A DNA stretch of 64,000 bases from Bradyrhizobium sp. sBnM-33 (GCF_032917945.1 NZ_CP136624.1:744001-808000); one strand, 5' to 3'; numbered from the stretch's first letter, positions 8,444 through 16,619 are shown. Program-made: numbers and translations. Notes: generated from the sequence alone by a model not told the origin.

Positions 8444-8704
8444 ATGGTTGAGTTTCCAAATCATAGCCGCTCATATGATCAAACCCGGCGAGCCGTGCGG
8501 TTCTGGGGGCACGACAGTGCGCTGGAAGCGACATTCTTTATAGACGAGGGCGCATTGAGGCGGATTCAGCCAGATGCCCGCCCCGACGAGTCCGGTTTCT
8601 TGAATGCGTTCGATTGCAACCGTGATGTGATATGCGCGGCGGCCGCGAAGGTTTACGTCCGTGGAAGCCGGGGCTCTTACGATCTGGTCGCGGGAAATTT
8701 TTGA
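8444..8704 (+). CDS. DUF1488-like hypothetical protein (86 aa)
   Basis: From the ATG at 8444 the protein reads HSRSYDQTRRAVRFWGHDS, then FFIDEGALRRIQP, then FLNAFDCNRDVICAAAAKVY. This is the compact DUF1488-type layout of a strand pair followed by a long helix. The frame is open further upstream to 8348, but that extension is not family-like, so the internal ATG is preferred. Biochemical function unknown. Confidence 0.65.
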   Translation: MVEFPNHSRSYDQTRRAVRFWGHDSALEATFFIDEGALRRIQPDARPDESGFLNAFDCNRDVICAAAAKVYVRGSRGSYDLVAGNF

Positions 8705-8851
8705 AACGAGCGCTTTTTATGAAGCGCCGTTCGTTACGATGGTTCGCGGAACGGCTGCAGCGAGCAAACGCCCTCACGTGTGAAAACCGGCCAGGTTGAG
8801 CGCCGCATATCGGAGTGCCGGCTGAACTCCGAGCGATTCGTTCGCATCCGA

Positions 8852-8878
8852 AAAAGCCGCGGATTTCTCCGCGGCTTT
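8852..8878 (-). terminator. Intrinsic terminator of the small exported-protein gene
   Basis: AAAGCCGCGG (8853-8862) and CCGCGGCTTT (8869-8878) form a perfect 10-bp stem with a 6-base loop. Read on the minus strand it ends in TTTTT, 28 bases after the stop of the 8906-9223 gene. Confidence 0.85.
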
Positions 8879-8905
8879 GCTCGTATTCAGACGGTTTCGG
8901 CTTTC

Positions 8906-9223
8906 TCAGTAGCGATCGGTGCCGATTCCGACGCTGACGCCGGGCGCGCGGATGCCAATGCCGCCACGTTCCTCATAGCCGCGGCGCTCGATGTAACGCT
9001 CGCGACGGGGAGCATACCCGTATGAATGACGGTGCTCACGGATAATGACACGGCGTTCACCACGTTGGCGCCAGCACTGGCCTGCCTCATTGCAAACCAT
9101 GCGGACGTTCTGAATGTTGCTCTCCGGAGCGACTGATACATTCGGGGAAAGCGGTGCCGCGGAAGCGGCCGTCACAAGAAGGGCACTTGCGCCGGCTGCC
9201 AGATAGATCGCGAGGTTTTTCAT
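8906..9223 (-). CDS. Exported hypothetical protein rich in Arg, Tyr and Gly (105 aa)
   Basis: Starting at the ATG at 9223 (GAAAGAGA upstream) the protein has a clear signal peptide, MKNLAIYLAAGASALLVTAA with cleavage near SAAPLS. A single Cys pair, VCNEAGQCW, is followed by a basic aromatic tail (RRERYIERRGYEERGGIG). This type of small periplasmic protein is frequent in Bradyrhizobium and has no known role. A strong terminator follows. Confidence 0.72.
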   Translation of the reverse strand: MKNLAIYLAAGASALLVTAASAAPLSPNVSVAPESNIQNVRMVCNEAGQCWRQRGERRVIIREHRHSYGYAPRRERYIERRGYEERGGIGIRAPGVSVGIGTDRY

Positions 9224-9330
9224 AATGTCTCTTTCCAAAAGTAATTGTGTCAGGAGACCAAATAGCCTCGCGAGGCAATGGTTCCAGGAGCTAGCTGTAA
9301 ATGTCATTGATCGCAGGTGGTGGATTTCGT

Positions 9331-9461
9331 CGATGCTGAAAGGTTTGCCGGAAAAGACTGCTGCCGGGATGGTCAAGGACGGCAAGGTGGTGGTGACCCT
9401 CCGAGTTCTGCTCCTCGGCCTACCAGTTCGCGCCGCATGAAGCCGGCCGTGGAGGGAGTAG
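9331..9461 (+). pseudogene. Decayed copy of the hslO 3' end
   Basis: From GATGCTGAAAGG through ATGGTCAAGGAC, GAGTTCTGCTCCTCGG and CTACCAGTTCGCGCCGCATGA to GTGGAGGGAGTAG the sequence follows the last 130 bases of hslO (2926-3053). Single-base insertions break the frame, for example gaccctccgag against gacctgcgag. Similarity may continue a short way past the stop. Only the 3' end is present; nothing upstream matches hslO. Confidence 0.88.
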
Positions 9462-9469
9462 TGGCGCTA

Positions 9470-9560
9470 TCGCGGTGCAGGGTGGGCAAAGGCGCGAAAG
9501 CCGTGCCTACCATCTATCAGCGATCACGCTTCTCGATGATGGGCACGCTTCGCTTTGCCA
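9470..9560. repeat. GGTGGGCAAAG-type palindromic repeat
   Basis: GGGTGGGCAAAGGCGCGAAAG, later GCCGTGCCTACCATC, then GATGATGGGCACGCTTCGCTTTGCC give complementary arms. A half-unit of the same type lies at 35200-35233. From memory this family is widespread in Bradyrhizobium intergenic regions. Confidence 0.55.
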
Positions 9561-9834
9561 ACTCTACGACTACCAACTGGCATATGTGATCTCTTGCGTG
9601 ACTGCCCGACGGGCAAATCACTAAAACCTGTCCAGCCCTTCGCGCAAAAATATTCTGCTTTCGTTCTCACCCAAATCACGCGCATAACTCCGCTCGTCTC
9701 ACGGCAGATGAGGGGCGCTTCGCGATCGTCACGAACGTGCGGTGAGATGCGATGGACGCTGAATGCGCAGGACGTAGGCGCAGGAGGCGTACGGCGAAGT
9801 CGTGTGGTTCTGGCGCCGCGGTGCTGGCGTTAAG

Positions 9835-10046
9835 TTGGCGGGAAGTGTCCCGCCGATGACGGTGGCAAGAAAGCCGTTCACCGGGAAGAGCTCGAAGTAA
9901 GCCGTAAAGCCATTGCGCAGGGAAGGCCGGGATGCTCCCGCTGTACCTGTATGCTCGTGTGCGCGTTCTTAGTGCGCAAATTGCACACGAGACCGCGGGT
10001 GCGGCGCGCACCCGGTCTTCCCTGCGCCCTCTGATCTCATAGAGGG
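9835..10046 (+). repeat. Strongly foldable repeat, candidate structured RNA
   Basis: GGCGGGAAGTGTCCCGCC makes a first hairpin. A long-range stem pairs GCGCAGGGAAGGCCGGG (9915-9931) with CCCGGTCTTCCCTGCGC (10011-10027). Inside it sit CTCGTGTGC/GCACACGAG (9954-9962, 9983-9991) and GGGTGC/GCACCC (9997-10002, 10008-10013), giving a multi-branched fold. From memory, near-identical blocks occur many times in Bradyrhizobium. No coding frame inside it looks real. Whether it is transcribed is unknown; the strand given is nominal. Confidence 0.55.
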
Positions 10047-10106
10047 CCGAACGACAATGCAAACCTCGGGCGATGAGCGCCGCGAGAGGGCGAACGTATG
10101 TCCACC

Positions 10107-10184
10107 CGTCATTGCGAGCGAAGCGAAGCAATCATCTTTCCGCGCGCGAGGTGATCATGGATTGCTTCGCTGCGCTCGCAATGA
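10107..10184. repeat. CGTCATTGCGAG palindromic repeat, copy 1
   Basis: CGTCATTGCGAGCGAAGCGA at the left and CGCTGCGCTCGCAATGACG at the right form long complementary arms. Further copies lie at 13919, 23766 and 24923. This copy separates the repeat mosaic from the 3' end of apaG. Confidence 0.85.
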
Positions 10185-10203
10185 CGGGGAGTGGGCAATG
10201 GCC

Positions 10204-10596
10204 CTAGTTCAACACCCGCTTATTATCGGGGCTGTCCAGCGAGAACGTCGGCACGTCGATCTCGAAACGCTCGCCGCTTTCGCTGACCATTTGATAGCGC
10301 CCGGTCATGAAGCCCGACGCGGTCGGCAGCGGTACGCCGCTGGTGTATTCGAAGCGCTCGCCTGGCGCGAGCACTGGCTGCTCGCCGACCACGCCTTCGC
10401 CACGCACTTCCTGCTTGCGGCCGGTGGCGTCGGTGATGATCCAATGCCGGGTACGAAGCTGCACGGTCTCGGCGCCGGTATTGGTGATGACGATGGTGTA
10501 GGACCAGAAATACTGACCCTTGTCGACCGACGAGCGTTCGGGGAGGAAGTTCGGTTCGACGGTGACTTCGATCTGGCGGGTGACGGCGCGGTACAT
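10204..10596 (-). CDS. apaG: ApaG-domain protein (Co2+/Mg2+ efflux-associated)
   Basis: The 130-aa protein is the single-domain ApaG fold. Diagnostic segments are YFWSYTIVITNTGAETVQL, RHWIITDATGR, VRGEGVVGEQPVLAPGE and GRYQMVSESGERFEIDVP. In enterobacteria apaG lies beside apaH and has been linked to cation resistance; the molecular function is unsettled. Length and start (GGAAGC upstream) are normal. It lies 740 bases beyond the hslO remnant, and in related genomes I would expect it near hslO or metZ. Confidence 0.92.
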   Translation of the reverse strand: MYRAVTRQIEVTVEPNFLPERSSVDKGQYFWSYTIVITNTGAETVQLRTRHWIITDATGRKQEVRGEGVVGEQPVLAPGERFEYTSGVPLPTASGFMTGRYQMVSESGERFEIDVPTFSLDSPDNKRVLN

Positions 10597-10846
10597 GCGG
10601 GCAAGCTTCCGGAAATCCTGTTCGCATCATAGCCGGGAATGCCGGGGGAACCAATCGCCGCTGCGCCGGGTTGCCGCTTGCTTCATCGCGGTTTCAACAT
10701 AGTTCCGTTCTAGAGCGCAGCCGCGCTGCCCGGCCCCGTACCTTCCGCTTGCGTATTCCTTGCGTATCTGGCGTGCAAGTTGCGGGCCGATATTATCTTT
10801 TCCGGACAGTGCGCGCGAAAAAGCTCAACTGCCCAAACGGTGCCAG

Positions 10847-12091
10847 ATGTCGTCCATTGCCGATCCAGTCGCCGGAACGCCACGCAGCGATGCCAAGGCC
10901 GCCGCTGCATCTTCCGCACCGGCGATTGCGCTCCCGGTGGCCGGCGAGCGCGAATTGCGGCTCGACCTGTTTCGCGGCATGGCGCTGTGGCTGATTTTCA
11001 TCGACCATCTGCCGACCAACATCCTGACCTGGTTCACGATCCGCAATTACGGATTTTCGGACGCCACCGAGATCTTCATCTTTATCTCCGGATACACCGC
11101 CGCCTTCGTCTATGGCCGCGCGATGCTCGAGGCCGGCTTCGTGGTGGCGACCGCGCGCATCATGCGGCGCGTGTGGCAGATCTACGTCGCCCATGTGTTC
11201 CTGTTCACGATCTTCCTCGCCGAAATATCCTACGTCGCCACCCGTTTCGAGAACCCGCTCTACAGCGAGGAAATGGGCATCATGGATTTCCTCAAGCAGC
11301 CGGATGTCACGATCATCCAGGCGCTGCTGCTGAGATTTCGGCCCGTCAACATGGACGTGCTGCCGCTCTACATCGTGCTGATGCTGTTTCTGCCGATCAT
11401 CCTATGGCTGATGAAGTGGCGGGCCGACGTGGCGCTGGGGCTATCGGTGCTGTTGTACGCGCTGACCTGGCACTTCGACTGGTATCTCACGGCCTATCCG
11501 AGCGGCTTCTGGATCTTCAACCCGTTCTGCTGGCAGTTGCTGTTCGTATTCGGTGCTTGGTGTGCGCTGGGCGGCGCGCAGCGCATGTCCCGCATCCTGG
11601 CATCGCCAGTGACGATGTGGATCTGCATCGCCTATCTGGTGGCCGCATTCTTCGTCACGCTCACTTGGCACATTCCGCAGCTCAGCTTCCTGATGCCCAA
11701 GCGGATCGAGCAGTGGATGTATCCGATCACCAAGACCGACCTGGACGTGCTGCGGTTCGCCCATTTCCTGGCGCTGGCCGCGCTCACCGTGCGCTTCCTG
11801 CGTAAGGACTGGTCGGGCCTCAAATCGCGCTGGCTGCGACCATTGATCCTGTGTGGCCAGCATTCGCTTGAGGTATTCTGTCTCGGCGTCTTCCTGGCCT
11901 TTGCAGGACACTTCGTGCTGGCCGAAATTGGTGGGGGTGCCCTGACGCACGCCCTGGTCAGTCTTGCCGGTATCCTCATCATGTGGGGCGTGGCGTGGGT
12001 GATTTCGTGGTACAAGCATTCGGCCGACAAAGGAGCCTCGAAGACGAAAAGCACGGCAATCAACGCCGACATGGCGGGAGGAAGCGCATGA
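10847..12091 (+). CDS. OpgC-domain membrane protein (acyl/succinyltransferase type)
   Basis: A polytopic inner-membrane protein of 414 aa with about ten hydrophobic segments. The OpgC signature reads LRLDLFRGMALWLIFIDHLP, then GFSDATEIFIFISGYTAAFV. In Rhodobacter, OpgC transfers succinyl groups to osmoregulated periplasmic glucans; the acyl donor and acceptor here are unknown. The frame opens at 10760, but the ATG at 10847 gives the usual cytoplasmic N-terminus. The stop overlaps the next gene's ATG, and two exported SGNH proteins follow in the same operon, suggesting acylation and deacylation of one periplasmic polymer. Confidence 0.88.
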   Translation: MSSIADPVAGTPRSDAKAAAASSAPAIALPVAGERELRLDLFRGMALWLIFIDHLPTNILTWFTIRNYGFSDATEIFIFISGYTAAFVYGRAMLEAGFVVATARIMRRVWQIYVAHVFLFTIFLAEISYVATRFENPLYSEEMGIMDFLKQPDVTIIQALLLRFRPVNMDVLPLYIVLMLFLPIILWLMKWRADVALGLSVLLYALTWHFDWYLTAYPSGFWIFNPFCWQLLFVFGAWCALGGAQRMSRILASPVTMWICIAYLVAAFFVTLTWHIPQLSFLMPKRIEQWMYPITKTDLDVLRFAHFLALAALTVRFLRKDWSGLKSRWLRPLILCGQHSLEVFCLGVFLAFAGHFVLAEIGGGALTHALVSLAGILIMWGVAWVISWYKHSADKGASKTKSTAINADMAGGSA

Positions 12092-12849
12092 GGCCCGGCT
12101 CGGGAGCTGTGCTGGTCCTGACGCTGCTTGCGGGTCTTGCAGCGGCCGGATTGGCTCGTGCCCAGGATGCCGCTCCCCAGGCTTGCGAAGTTCCCTCCCA
12201 TCTCCTCTCCACCGAGAGCACGCTTCCGAAGGTGGCCGAGGCCGTCAAGAATGCCCGGCCGCTGACCGTCCTGGTGGTGGGGAGCCGCTCATCGACCATC
12301 CTGTCCTCCGAAAACAGCGCCTATCCGGCCAAGCTGCAGGCGGCACTGAAGGAGAAGCTGCCCTCCACCCCAGTCAACCTCTCCGTAGAACTACAGACCG
12401 GCAAGACCGCCGAGGAGGTCGATCCCAGCCTCGTTAAGCTGGTGGAAGCAAAAAAGCCTACTTTGGTCATCTGGCAGACGGGAACCGTCGATGCTATGCG
12501 ATCTGTTGATCCCGACGATTTTCGCAGCGCCATCGACGAGGGAGTTGCTGCGCTGCAAAATGCGGGAGCCGACGTGGTTTTGGTCAATCTGCAATACAGC
12601 CCGCGCACGGAAACTATGATTTCCGCACCGCCGTACCTAGATAATATGCGCGTAGTGGCTCAGCAGCATAATGTTCCGCTGTTCGATCGGTTCGCTATTA
12701 TGCGTCATTGGAACGACGCCGGAGATTTCGACCTGTTCAGTACCTTTCATGGCACCGATATGGCCAAGAGAGTTCACGCCTGCCTCGGCCGCGCGCTGTC
12801 GAAATTTGTGCTCGACGCCGCCCGCCTCGACCAGGCGCAGCAGAACTAG
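12088..12849 (+). CDS. Exported SGNH-like protein lacking catalytic residues (253 aa)
   Basis: A signal peptide (VLVLTLLAGLAAAGLARAQ) is followed by an SGNH fold similar to the next gene: LVIWQTGTVDAM against LVIWQVGTNAVL, and DVVLVNLQYSPR against DVVLIDPQYSPR. Compared with that paralogue, the nucleophile region reads VGSRSST instead of FGSSST, the block III Asn is Val (GTV), and the Asp of the DxxH pair is missing (FSTFH). It is therefore probably a non-catalytic partner or binding protein. The start is fixed by ATGA overlap with the OpgC gene; the open frame runs further upstream to 11983. Confidence 0.8.
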   Translation: MRPGSGAVLVLTLLAGLAAAGLARAQDAAPQACEVPSHLLSTESTLPKVAEAVKNARPLTVLVVGSRSSTILSSENSAYPAKLQAALKEKLPSTPVNLSVELQTGKTAEEVDPSLVKLVEAKKPTLVIWQTGTVDAMRSVDPDDFRSAIDEGVAALQNAGADVVLVNLQYSPRTETMISAPPYLDNMRVVAQQHNVPLFDRFAIMRHWNDAGDFDLFSTFHGTDMAKRVHACLGRALSKFVLDAARLDQAQQN

Positions 12850-12861
12850 GAACTAGCGTTA

Positions 12862-13893
12862 ATGAGTTCTCACTGCCCTTTTCGTTTGTCGACATTGCTG
12901 GCTGTCACGGCCGCGGGCCTCGCGCTGCTGATGCCTGCCTCGGTGTTGCCGCTGAATGCCCAGACGCCTTCGCAACAAACCGGCCAGCAGGCGGCGCTGT
13001 CCGATAACCCCAAAGCCGAAAACAACCCGGAAAAGAAACCCTCGGCTGAAAGCGCCCCGCCGCAGGCTGCGCCAGCGGCCACCGGCAATCCGGCCGCGCA
13101 GAAGGGCGTCACCGGCAAAGCGATCGACAAGGTGAAGGAAGTCGCGAAATCGGCCGGCGACATCTTCAGCCGCGTTCCCTGCCTGCCGCCGAAGGGCGCT
13201 TCCAAATCGATGGGATCACTGCCGCGTGTCGCGAGCAAGCTCGTCGCGGGCCAGCCGGTGGTGATCGTCGCTTTCGGATCGTCATCGACCCAGGGGTACG
13301 GCTCCAGTTCACCGGAGTTTACGTATCCGAACAGGCTCGCAGCGCAGCTACGCCGCAAATATCCGACGGCCGACATCTCCGTCATCAATGCCGGCAAAGG
13401 CGGCGAGGACGCGCCGGAAATGATGAAGCGGCTGCAGACTTCCGTGATCGACTTGCATCCTGACCTGGTGATCTGGCAGGTCGGCACCAATGCGGTGCTG
13501 CGCAATCTGGATCCCGCCGAGACTGCCAAGCTCATCGACGAAGGCATCACGCGTATTCAGGCTGCAGGCTCCGACGTCGTGCTGATCGATCCGCAATATT
13601 CGCCGCGGGTCAACGAGCATGCGGAAAGCGCCGGCAAGATGATGAAGCTGCTGAACAAGACGGCCGAGCTTCGCAAGGTCGGCGTCTTCCCGCGGTTCGC
13701 GGTGATGAAGGACTGGCACGAGCGGCAGGCGATTCCGATCGAGAATTTCGTGATCGCCGACGGCCTGCATATGAGCGATTGGGGCTATGCCTGTTTCGCC
13801 CAACTGCTCGGCGATGACATCATCAAGTCGGTCGGCCAGATCAAGCTCGGCGTCACCGTGCCCTCGGACGTGCGGGCGTATCGGCCGATGTGA
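12862..13893 (+). CDS. Exported SGNH/GDSL-type hydrolase (343 aa)
   Basis: A signal peptide (residues about 1-34) is followed by a low-complexity Pro/Ala/Gln linker (about 35-95), then the SGNH domain. VIVAFGSSSTQGYG holds block I, INAGKGGED block II, IWQVGTNAVL block III and IADGLHMSDWGY block V with the Asp/His pair. It probably deacylates or trims a periplasmic glycan; the substrate is not visible. It is the third gene of the OpgC operon, 12 bases behind its degenerate paralogue. Confidence 0.82.
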   Translation: MSSHCPFRLSTLLAVTAAGLALLMPASVLPLNAQTPSQQTGQQAALSDNPKAENNPEKKPSAESAPPQAAPAATGNPAAQKGVTGKAIDKVKEVAKSAGDIFSRVPCLPPKGASKSMGSLPRVASKLVAGQPVVIVAFGSSSTQGYGSSSPEFTYPNRLAAQLRRKYPTADISVINAGKGGEDAPEMMKRLQTSVIDLHPDLVIWQVGTNAVLRNLDPAETAKLIDEGITRIQAAGSDVVLIDPQYSPRVNEHAESAGKMMKLLNKTAELRKVGVFPRFAVMKDWHERQAIPIENFVIADGLHMSDWGYACFAQLLGDDIIKSVGQIKLGVTVPSDVRAYRPM

Positions 13894-13918
13894 GGTGATG
13901 TGCGGACGAACCATCCGC

Positions 13919-14004
13919 CGTCATTGCGAGGAGCGCTAGCGACGAAGCAATCCATTGCTCCCGTAGGAAAGATTCTGGATTGCTTCGCTTCGCTCGCAAT
14001 GACG
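13919..14004. repeat. CGTCATTGCGAG palindromic repeat, copy 2
   Basis: CGTCATTGCGAG at the left and CTTCGCTCGCAATGACG at the right enclose GAAGCAATCCA and its near complement TGGATTGCTTC. It lies between the convergent SGNH and metZ genes and could act as a shared transcript end. Confidence 0.85.
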
Positions 14005-14029
14005 ACGGAAGCACCGTCCATTCGCCTGC

Positions 14030-15223
14030 TCACGCCTTCTCCAGCGCCGCCTCAAAATCCTCGATCAGATCATCGGCATGCTCGAGCCCGGCCGAGAAAC
14101 GGATAAAGCCTTCGCTGATACCGAGCTCGGCGCGCGCCTCCGGTGTCAGCCGTTGATGCGTGGTGGTCGCAGGATGGGTGACGAGGCTCTTGGCATCGCC
14201 GAGATTGTTGGAGATGCGCGAGATCTGCAGCGCATTGAGGACGCGGAAGGCGGCGGCCTTGCCGCCCTTCACCTCGAAGCCGATCAGCGTCGAGCCGCCG
14301 CGCATCTGCTTCTTCACCAGCTCCGCTTGCGGATGATCGGCGCGGCCAGGATAGATCAATCGCGAAATCTTCGGATGGCTTGCCAACGCCTCGGCGATTT
14401 TCGCCGCGTTGTCGGTCTGCGCGCGTACCCGCACTCCCAGCGTCTCCAGTCCCTTGAGCAGGACCCACGCGTTGAAGGGCGAGAGCGATGGCCCGGTCTG
14501 CCGCATGAAGTTGTGAATGTGCTCTGCGATGAAAGCTTCGGACGAGAGAATAATGCCACCGAGGCAGCGTCCTTGACCGTCGATATGTTTGGTTGCGGAG
14601 TAGACCACGACATCGGCGCCGAGCGAAAGCGGGCTCTGCCAGATCGGCGTGGCGAAGACGTTATCGACGACCAGCCGCGCGCCGCCCTTGTGCGCGATCT
14701 CGGCAATCGCGGGAATATCGAGCACGTCGAGCGTCGGGTTGGTCGGGCTCTCCAGAAAGAAGGTCTTGGTGTTAGGCCGCAATGCGCGCTGCCATTGGTC
14801 GAGATCGAGGCCGTCGACCAGCGTCGTTTCGATCCCGTAGCGCGGCAGGAGGTCCTGCACGACGTACAGGCACGAGCCGAACAGGGCTTTCGATGCCACC
14901 ACATGATCGCCGGCTCTGAGCGGTGCGAGGATCGCGGTCGTCACCGCGGCCATGCCGGTGGCGGTGGAGCGAGCAGCTTCCGCACCTTCGAGCTCGATCA
15001 TGCGGCGCTCGAACATTGAAATCGTGGGATTGGAATAGCGCGAATAGATAAAGCCGGGATCCTCGCCCTTGAAGCGCGCCTCGCACTGCTCCGCGCTGTC
15101 GTAGACATAGCCTTGGGTGAGGAACAGCGCTTCCGACGTCTCGCCGAATTGCGAGCGCAGCGTGCCGCCATGGACAAGGCGGGTTTCGGGACGAAAACGC
15201 TTGGTAGAACCAACTTCAGACAT
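14030..15223 (-). CDS. metZ: O-succinylhomoserine sulfhydrylase
   Basis: A PLP enzyme of the Cys/Met-metabolism family that forms homocysteine from O-succinylhomoserine and sulfide. Landmarks are FIYSRYSNPTISMFE, ATGMAAVTTAIL, LVVDNVFATPIWQ and the PLP lysine in VVYSATKHIDGQG. SLVTHPATTTHQRL near the C-terminus is typical of MetZ/MetB. The ATG at 15223 (397 aa, with CGGAGG just before) is preferred over 15259. A SAM-II riboswitch and intrinsic terminator precede it, which also supports the methionine-pathway role. Confidence 0.93.
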   Translation of the reverse strand: MSEVGSTKRFRPETRLVHGGTLRSQFGETSEALFLTQGYVYDSAEQCEARFKGEDPGFIYSRYSNPTISMFERRMIELEGAEAARSTATGMAAVTTAILAPLRAGDHVVASKALFGSCLYVVQDLLPRYGIETTLVDGLDLDQWQRALRPNTKTFFLESPTNPTLDVLDIPAIAEIAHKGGARLVVDNVFATPIWQSPLSLGADVVVYSATKHIDGQGRCLGGIILSSEAFIAEHIHNFMRQTGPSLSPFNAWVLLKGLETLGVRVRAQTDNAAKIAEALASHPKISRLIYPGRADHPQAELVKKQMRGGSTLIGFEVKGGKAAAFRVLNALQISRISNNLGDAKSLVTHPATTTHQRLTPEARAELGISEGFIRFSAGLEHADDLIEDFEAALEKA

Positions 15224-15257
15224 GTGACCTCCGCCGTGACCACCGGAAAATGGCCAC

Positions 15258-15291
15258 AAAAAACCGGCCTGGAATAATTTCCACAGGCCGG
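15258..15291 (-). terminator. metZ leader: Riboswitch-controlled attenuator terminator
   Basis: Read on the minus strand, CCGGCCTG (15291-15284), a 12-base loop and CAGGCCGG (15271-15264) form a perfect 8-bp stem followed directly by TTTTTT (15263-15258). It lies between the SAM-II aptamer and the metZ start and would stop transcription when S-adenosylmethionine is plentiful. Confidence 0.88.
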
Positions 15292-15314
15292 GATCACACG
15301 TGTCCCCGGCCTGT
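15283..15314 (-). promoter_or_regulatory. metZ leader: Competing antiterminator hairpin
   Basis: ACAGGCCGGG (complement of 15314-15305) pairs perfectly with CCCGGCCTGT (complement of 15292-15283). The second arm is the same segment that forms the 5' side of the terminator, so the two hairpins exclude each other. The first arm directly adjoins the aptamer's 3' end, giving a simple switch. Confidence 0.75.
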
Positions 15315-15368
15315 TTAGCGATTTATTTAACGTGGCTGCAAGCCGGCCGGCTCAAATCACCACGGGAT
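15311..15368 (-). promoter_or_regulatory. SAM-II riboswitch aptamer
   Basis: On the minus strand the sequence reads CCCGTGGTGATTTGAG, a CCGGCCGG stretch, CTTGCAGCCACG, then TTAAATAAATCGCTAAACAGG. The P1 pair CGTGG/CCACG, the TGATTTG segment, TTGCA and the terminal GCTAAA are the conserved parts of the SAM-II pseudoknot class, which is known upstream of alphaproteobacterial methionine genes. It leads into metZ. Confidence 0.9.
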
Positions 15369-15492
15369 AAGTCATGCTGATATTCGCTTGCGCCCTTTCA
15401 GTCAAGGCAGCCATCGGATAACCCCTAAAAGCCCATATTTACGAGGTTTGGATGACATTTGGGCATCCAGGGCCACCTCAGAGGACCGCGCC

Positions 15493-16599
15493 GTGTCGTT
15501 CACGCTTCCGCCCGACGGTAACGGAATTCTACCCGACCGCATGATCGCGGCGATGGCGGATGCGGGCCTGATCCTGCCGGCCTATCCGTTTGTCGAAAGC
15601 CAGATCCAGCCGGCGAGCCTCGATTTACGCCTTGGCGACGTTGCCTACCGGGTACGCGCGAGCTTCCTGCCCGGTCCCGGCGCGACCGTCGCCGAGCGCA
15701 TCGACGAATTGAAGCTGCATGAAATAAACCTCTCCGACGGCGCGGTGCTGGAGACTAATTGCGTCTACATCGTGCCGCTGCTGGAAAGCCTCGCGCTGCC
15801 GCCACAGATCGTGGCCGCGGCCAACCCGAAGAGTTCGACTGGACGGCTCGACGTTTTCACCCGCGTGATTGCCGACGGCACCCGCCGCTTCGATATGATC
15901 GGCGCCGGCTATCACGGCCCGCTCTATGCCGAGATCAGCCCGAAGACGTTTCCGGTGCTGCTGCGCGAGGGCTCGCGGCTATCACAAGTGCGTTTCCGCA
16001 CCGGCGACGCCATCCTCGATGCCGACGAGCTCGACGCGCTGCATGGCGCCGAGCGATTGGTCGATATCGACGATGCCGATCTCGCGAATGGCGTGGCGCT
16101 GTCGGTCGATCTCTCCGGCGAGAACACGGGCGGCTTCGTCGGCTACCGCGCCAAGCGCCACACCGGCGTGGTCGATATCGACCGCCGCGGCGGCTATGCG
16201 GTCGACGAATTCTGGGAGCCGATCCCGGCGCGCCCGGACGGTAGCCTCATCCTCGATCCCGGCGAGTTCTACATCCTGGCCTCGAAGGAGGCCGTGCAGG
16301 TGCCGCCGGATTACGCCGCGGAAATGGTGCCGTTCGATCCCTTGGTCGGCGAATTCCGCGTGCATTACGCCGGATTCTTCGACCCCGGCTTCGGCTATGC
16401 CGGCGCCGGCGGGCAGGGCGCGCGCGCCGTGCTCGAAGTGCGCTCGCGCGAGGTGCCGTTCATCCTCGAGCACGGCCAGATCGTCGGCCGTCTGGTCTAC
16501 GAGAAAATGCTGTCCCGGCCGGATGCGATGTACGGCCAGCGCATCGGCTCGAACTATCAGGCCCAGGGGTTGAAGCTCTCCAAGCACTTCCGGGTGTGA
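15493..16599 (+). CDS. dcd: dCTP deaminase, long double-domain form
   Basis: This enzyme deaminates dCTP to dUTP for dTTP synthesis. The protein is about twice the usual Dcd length (368 aa) and contains two Dcd/dUTPase-like halves: QIQPASLDLRLGD and AANPKSSTGRLDVFTRVIAD in the first, LASKEAVQVPPDYAAEMVP and HYAGFFDPGFGY in the second. This long form is known in alphaproteobacteria. The GTG at 15493 is chosen because the open frame upstream (from 15388) runs into the divergent metZ promoter region. Confidence 0.9.
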   Translation: MSFTLPPDGNGILPDRMIAAMADAGLILPAYPFVESQIQPASLDLRLGDVAYRVRASFLPGPGATVAERIDELKLHEINLSDGAVLETNCVYIVPLLESLALPPQIVAAANPKSSTGRLDVFTRVIADGTRRFDMIGAGYHGPLYAEISPKTFPVLLREGSRLSQVRFRTGDAILDADELDALHGAERLVDIDDADLANGVALSVDLSGENTGGFVGYRAKRHTGVVDIDRRGGYAVDEFWEPIPARPDGSLILDPGEFYILASKEAVQVPPDYAAEMVPFDPLVGEFRVHYAGFFDPGFGYAGAGGQGARAVLEVRSREVPFILEHGQIVGRLVYEKMLSRPDAMYGQRIGSNYQAQGLKLSKHFRV

Positions 16600-16619
16600 C
16601 GCCTGCGCCGGACCGCGCC

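Noticed and set aside
9265..9285. GGAAC-type general stress (EcfG) promoter upstream of the small exported protein
   Set aside because: GGAACC is present on the minus strand, but the -10 position reads TATTTG, not CGTT, so the match is incomplete.
9676..10131. 151-codon minus-strand frame
   Set aside because: It runs through the foldable repeat and has Arg/Ala-rich, motif-free translation; repeat sequence, not a gene.
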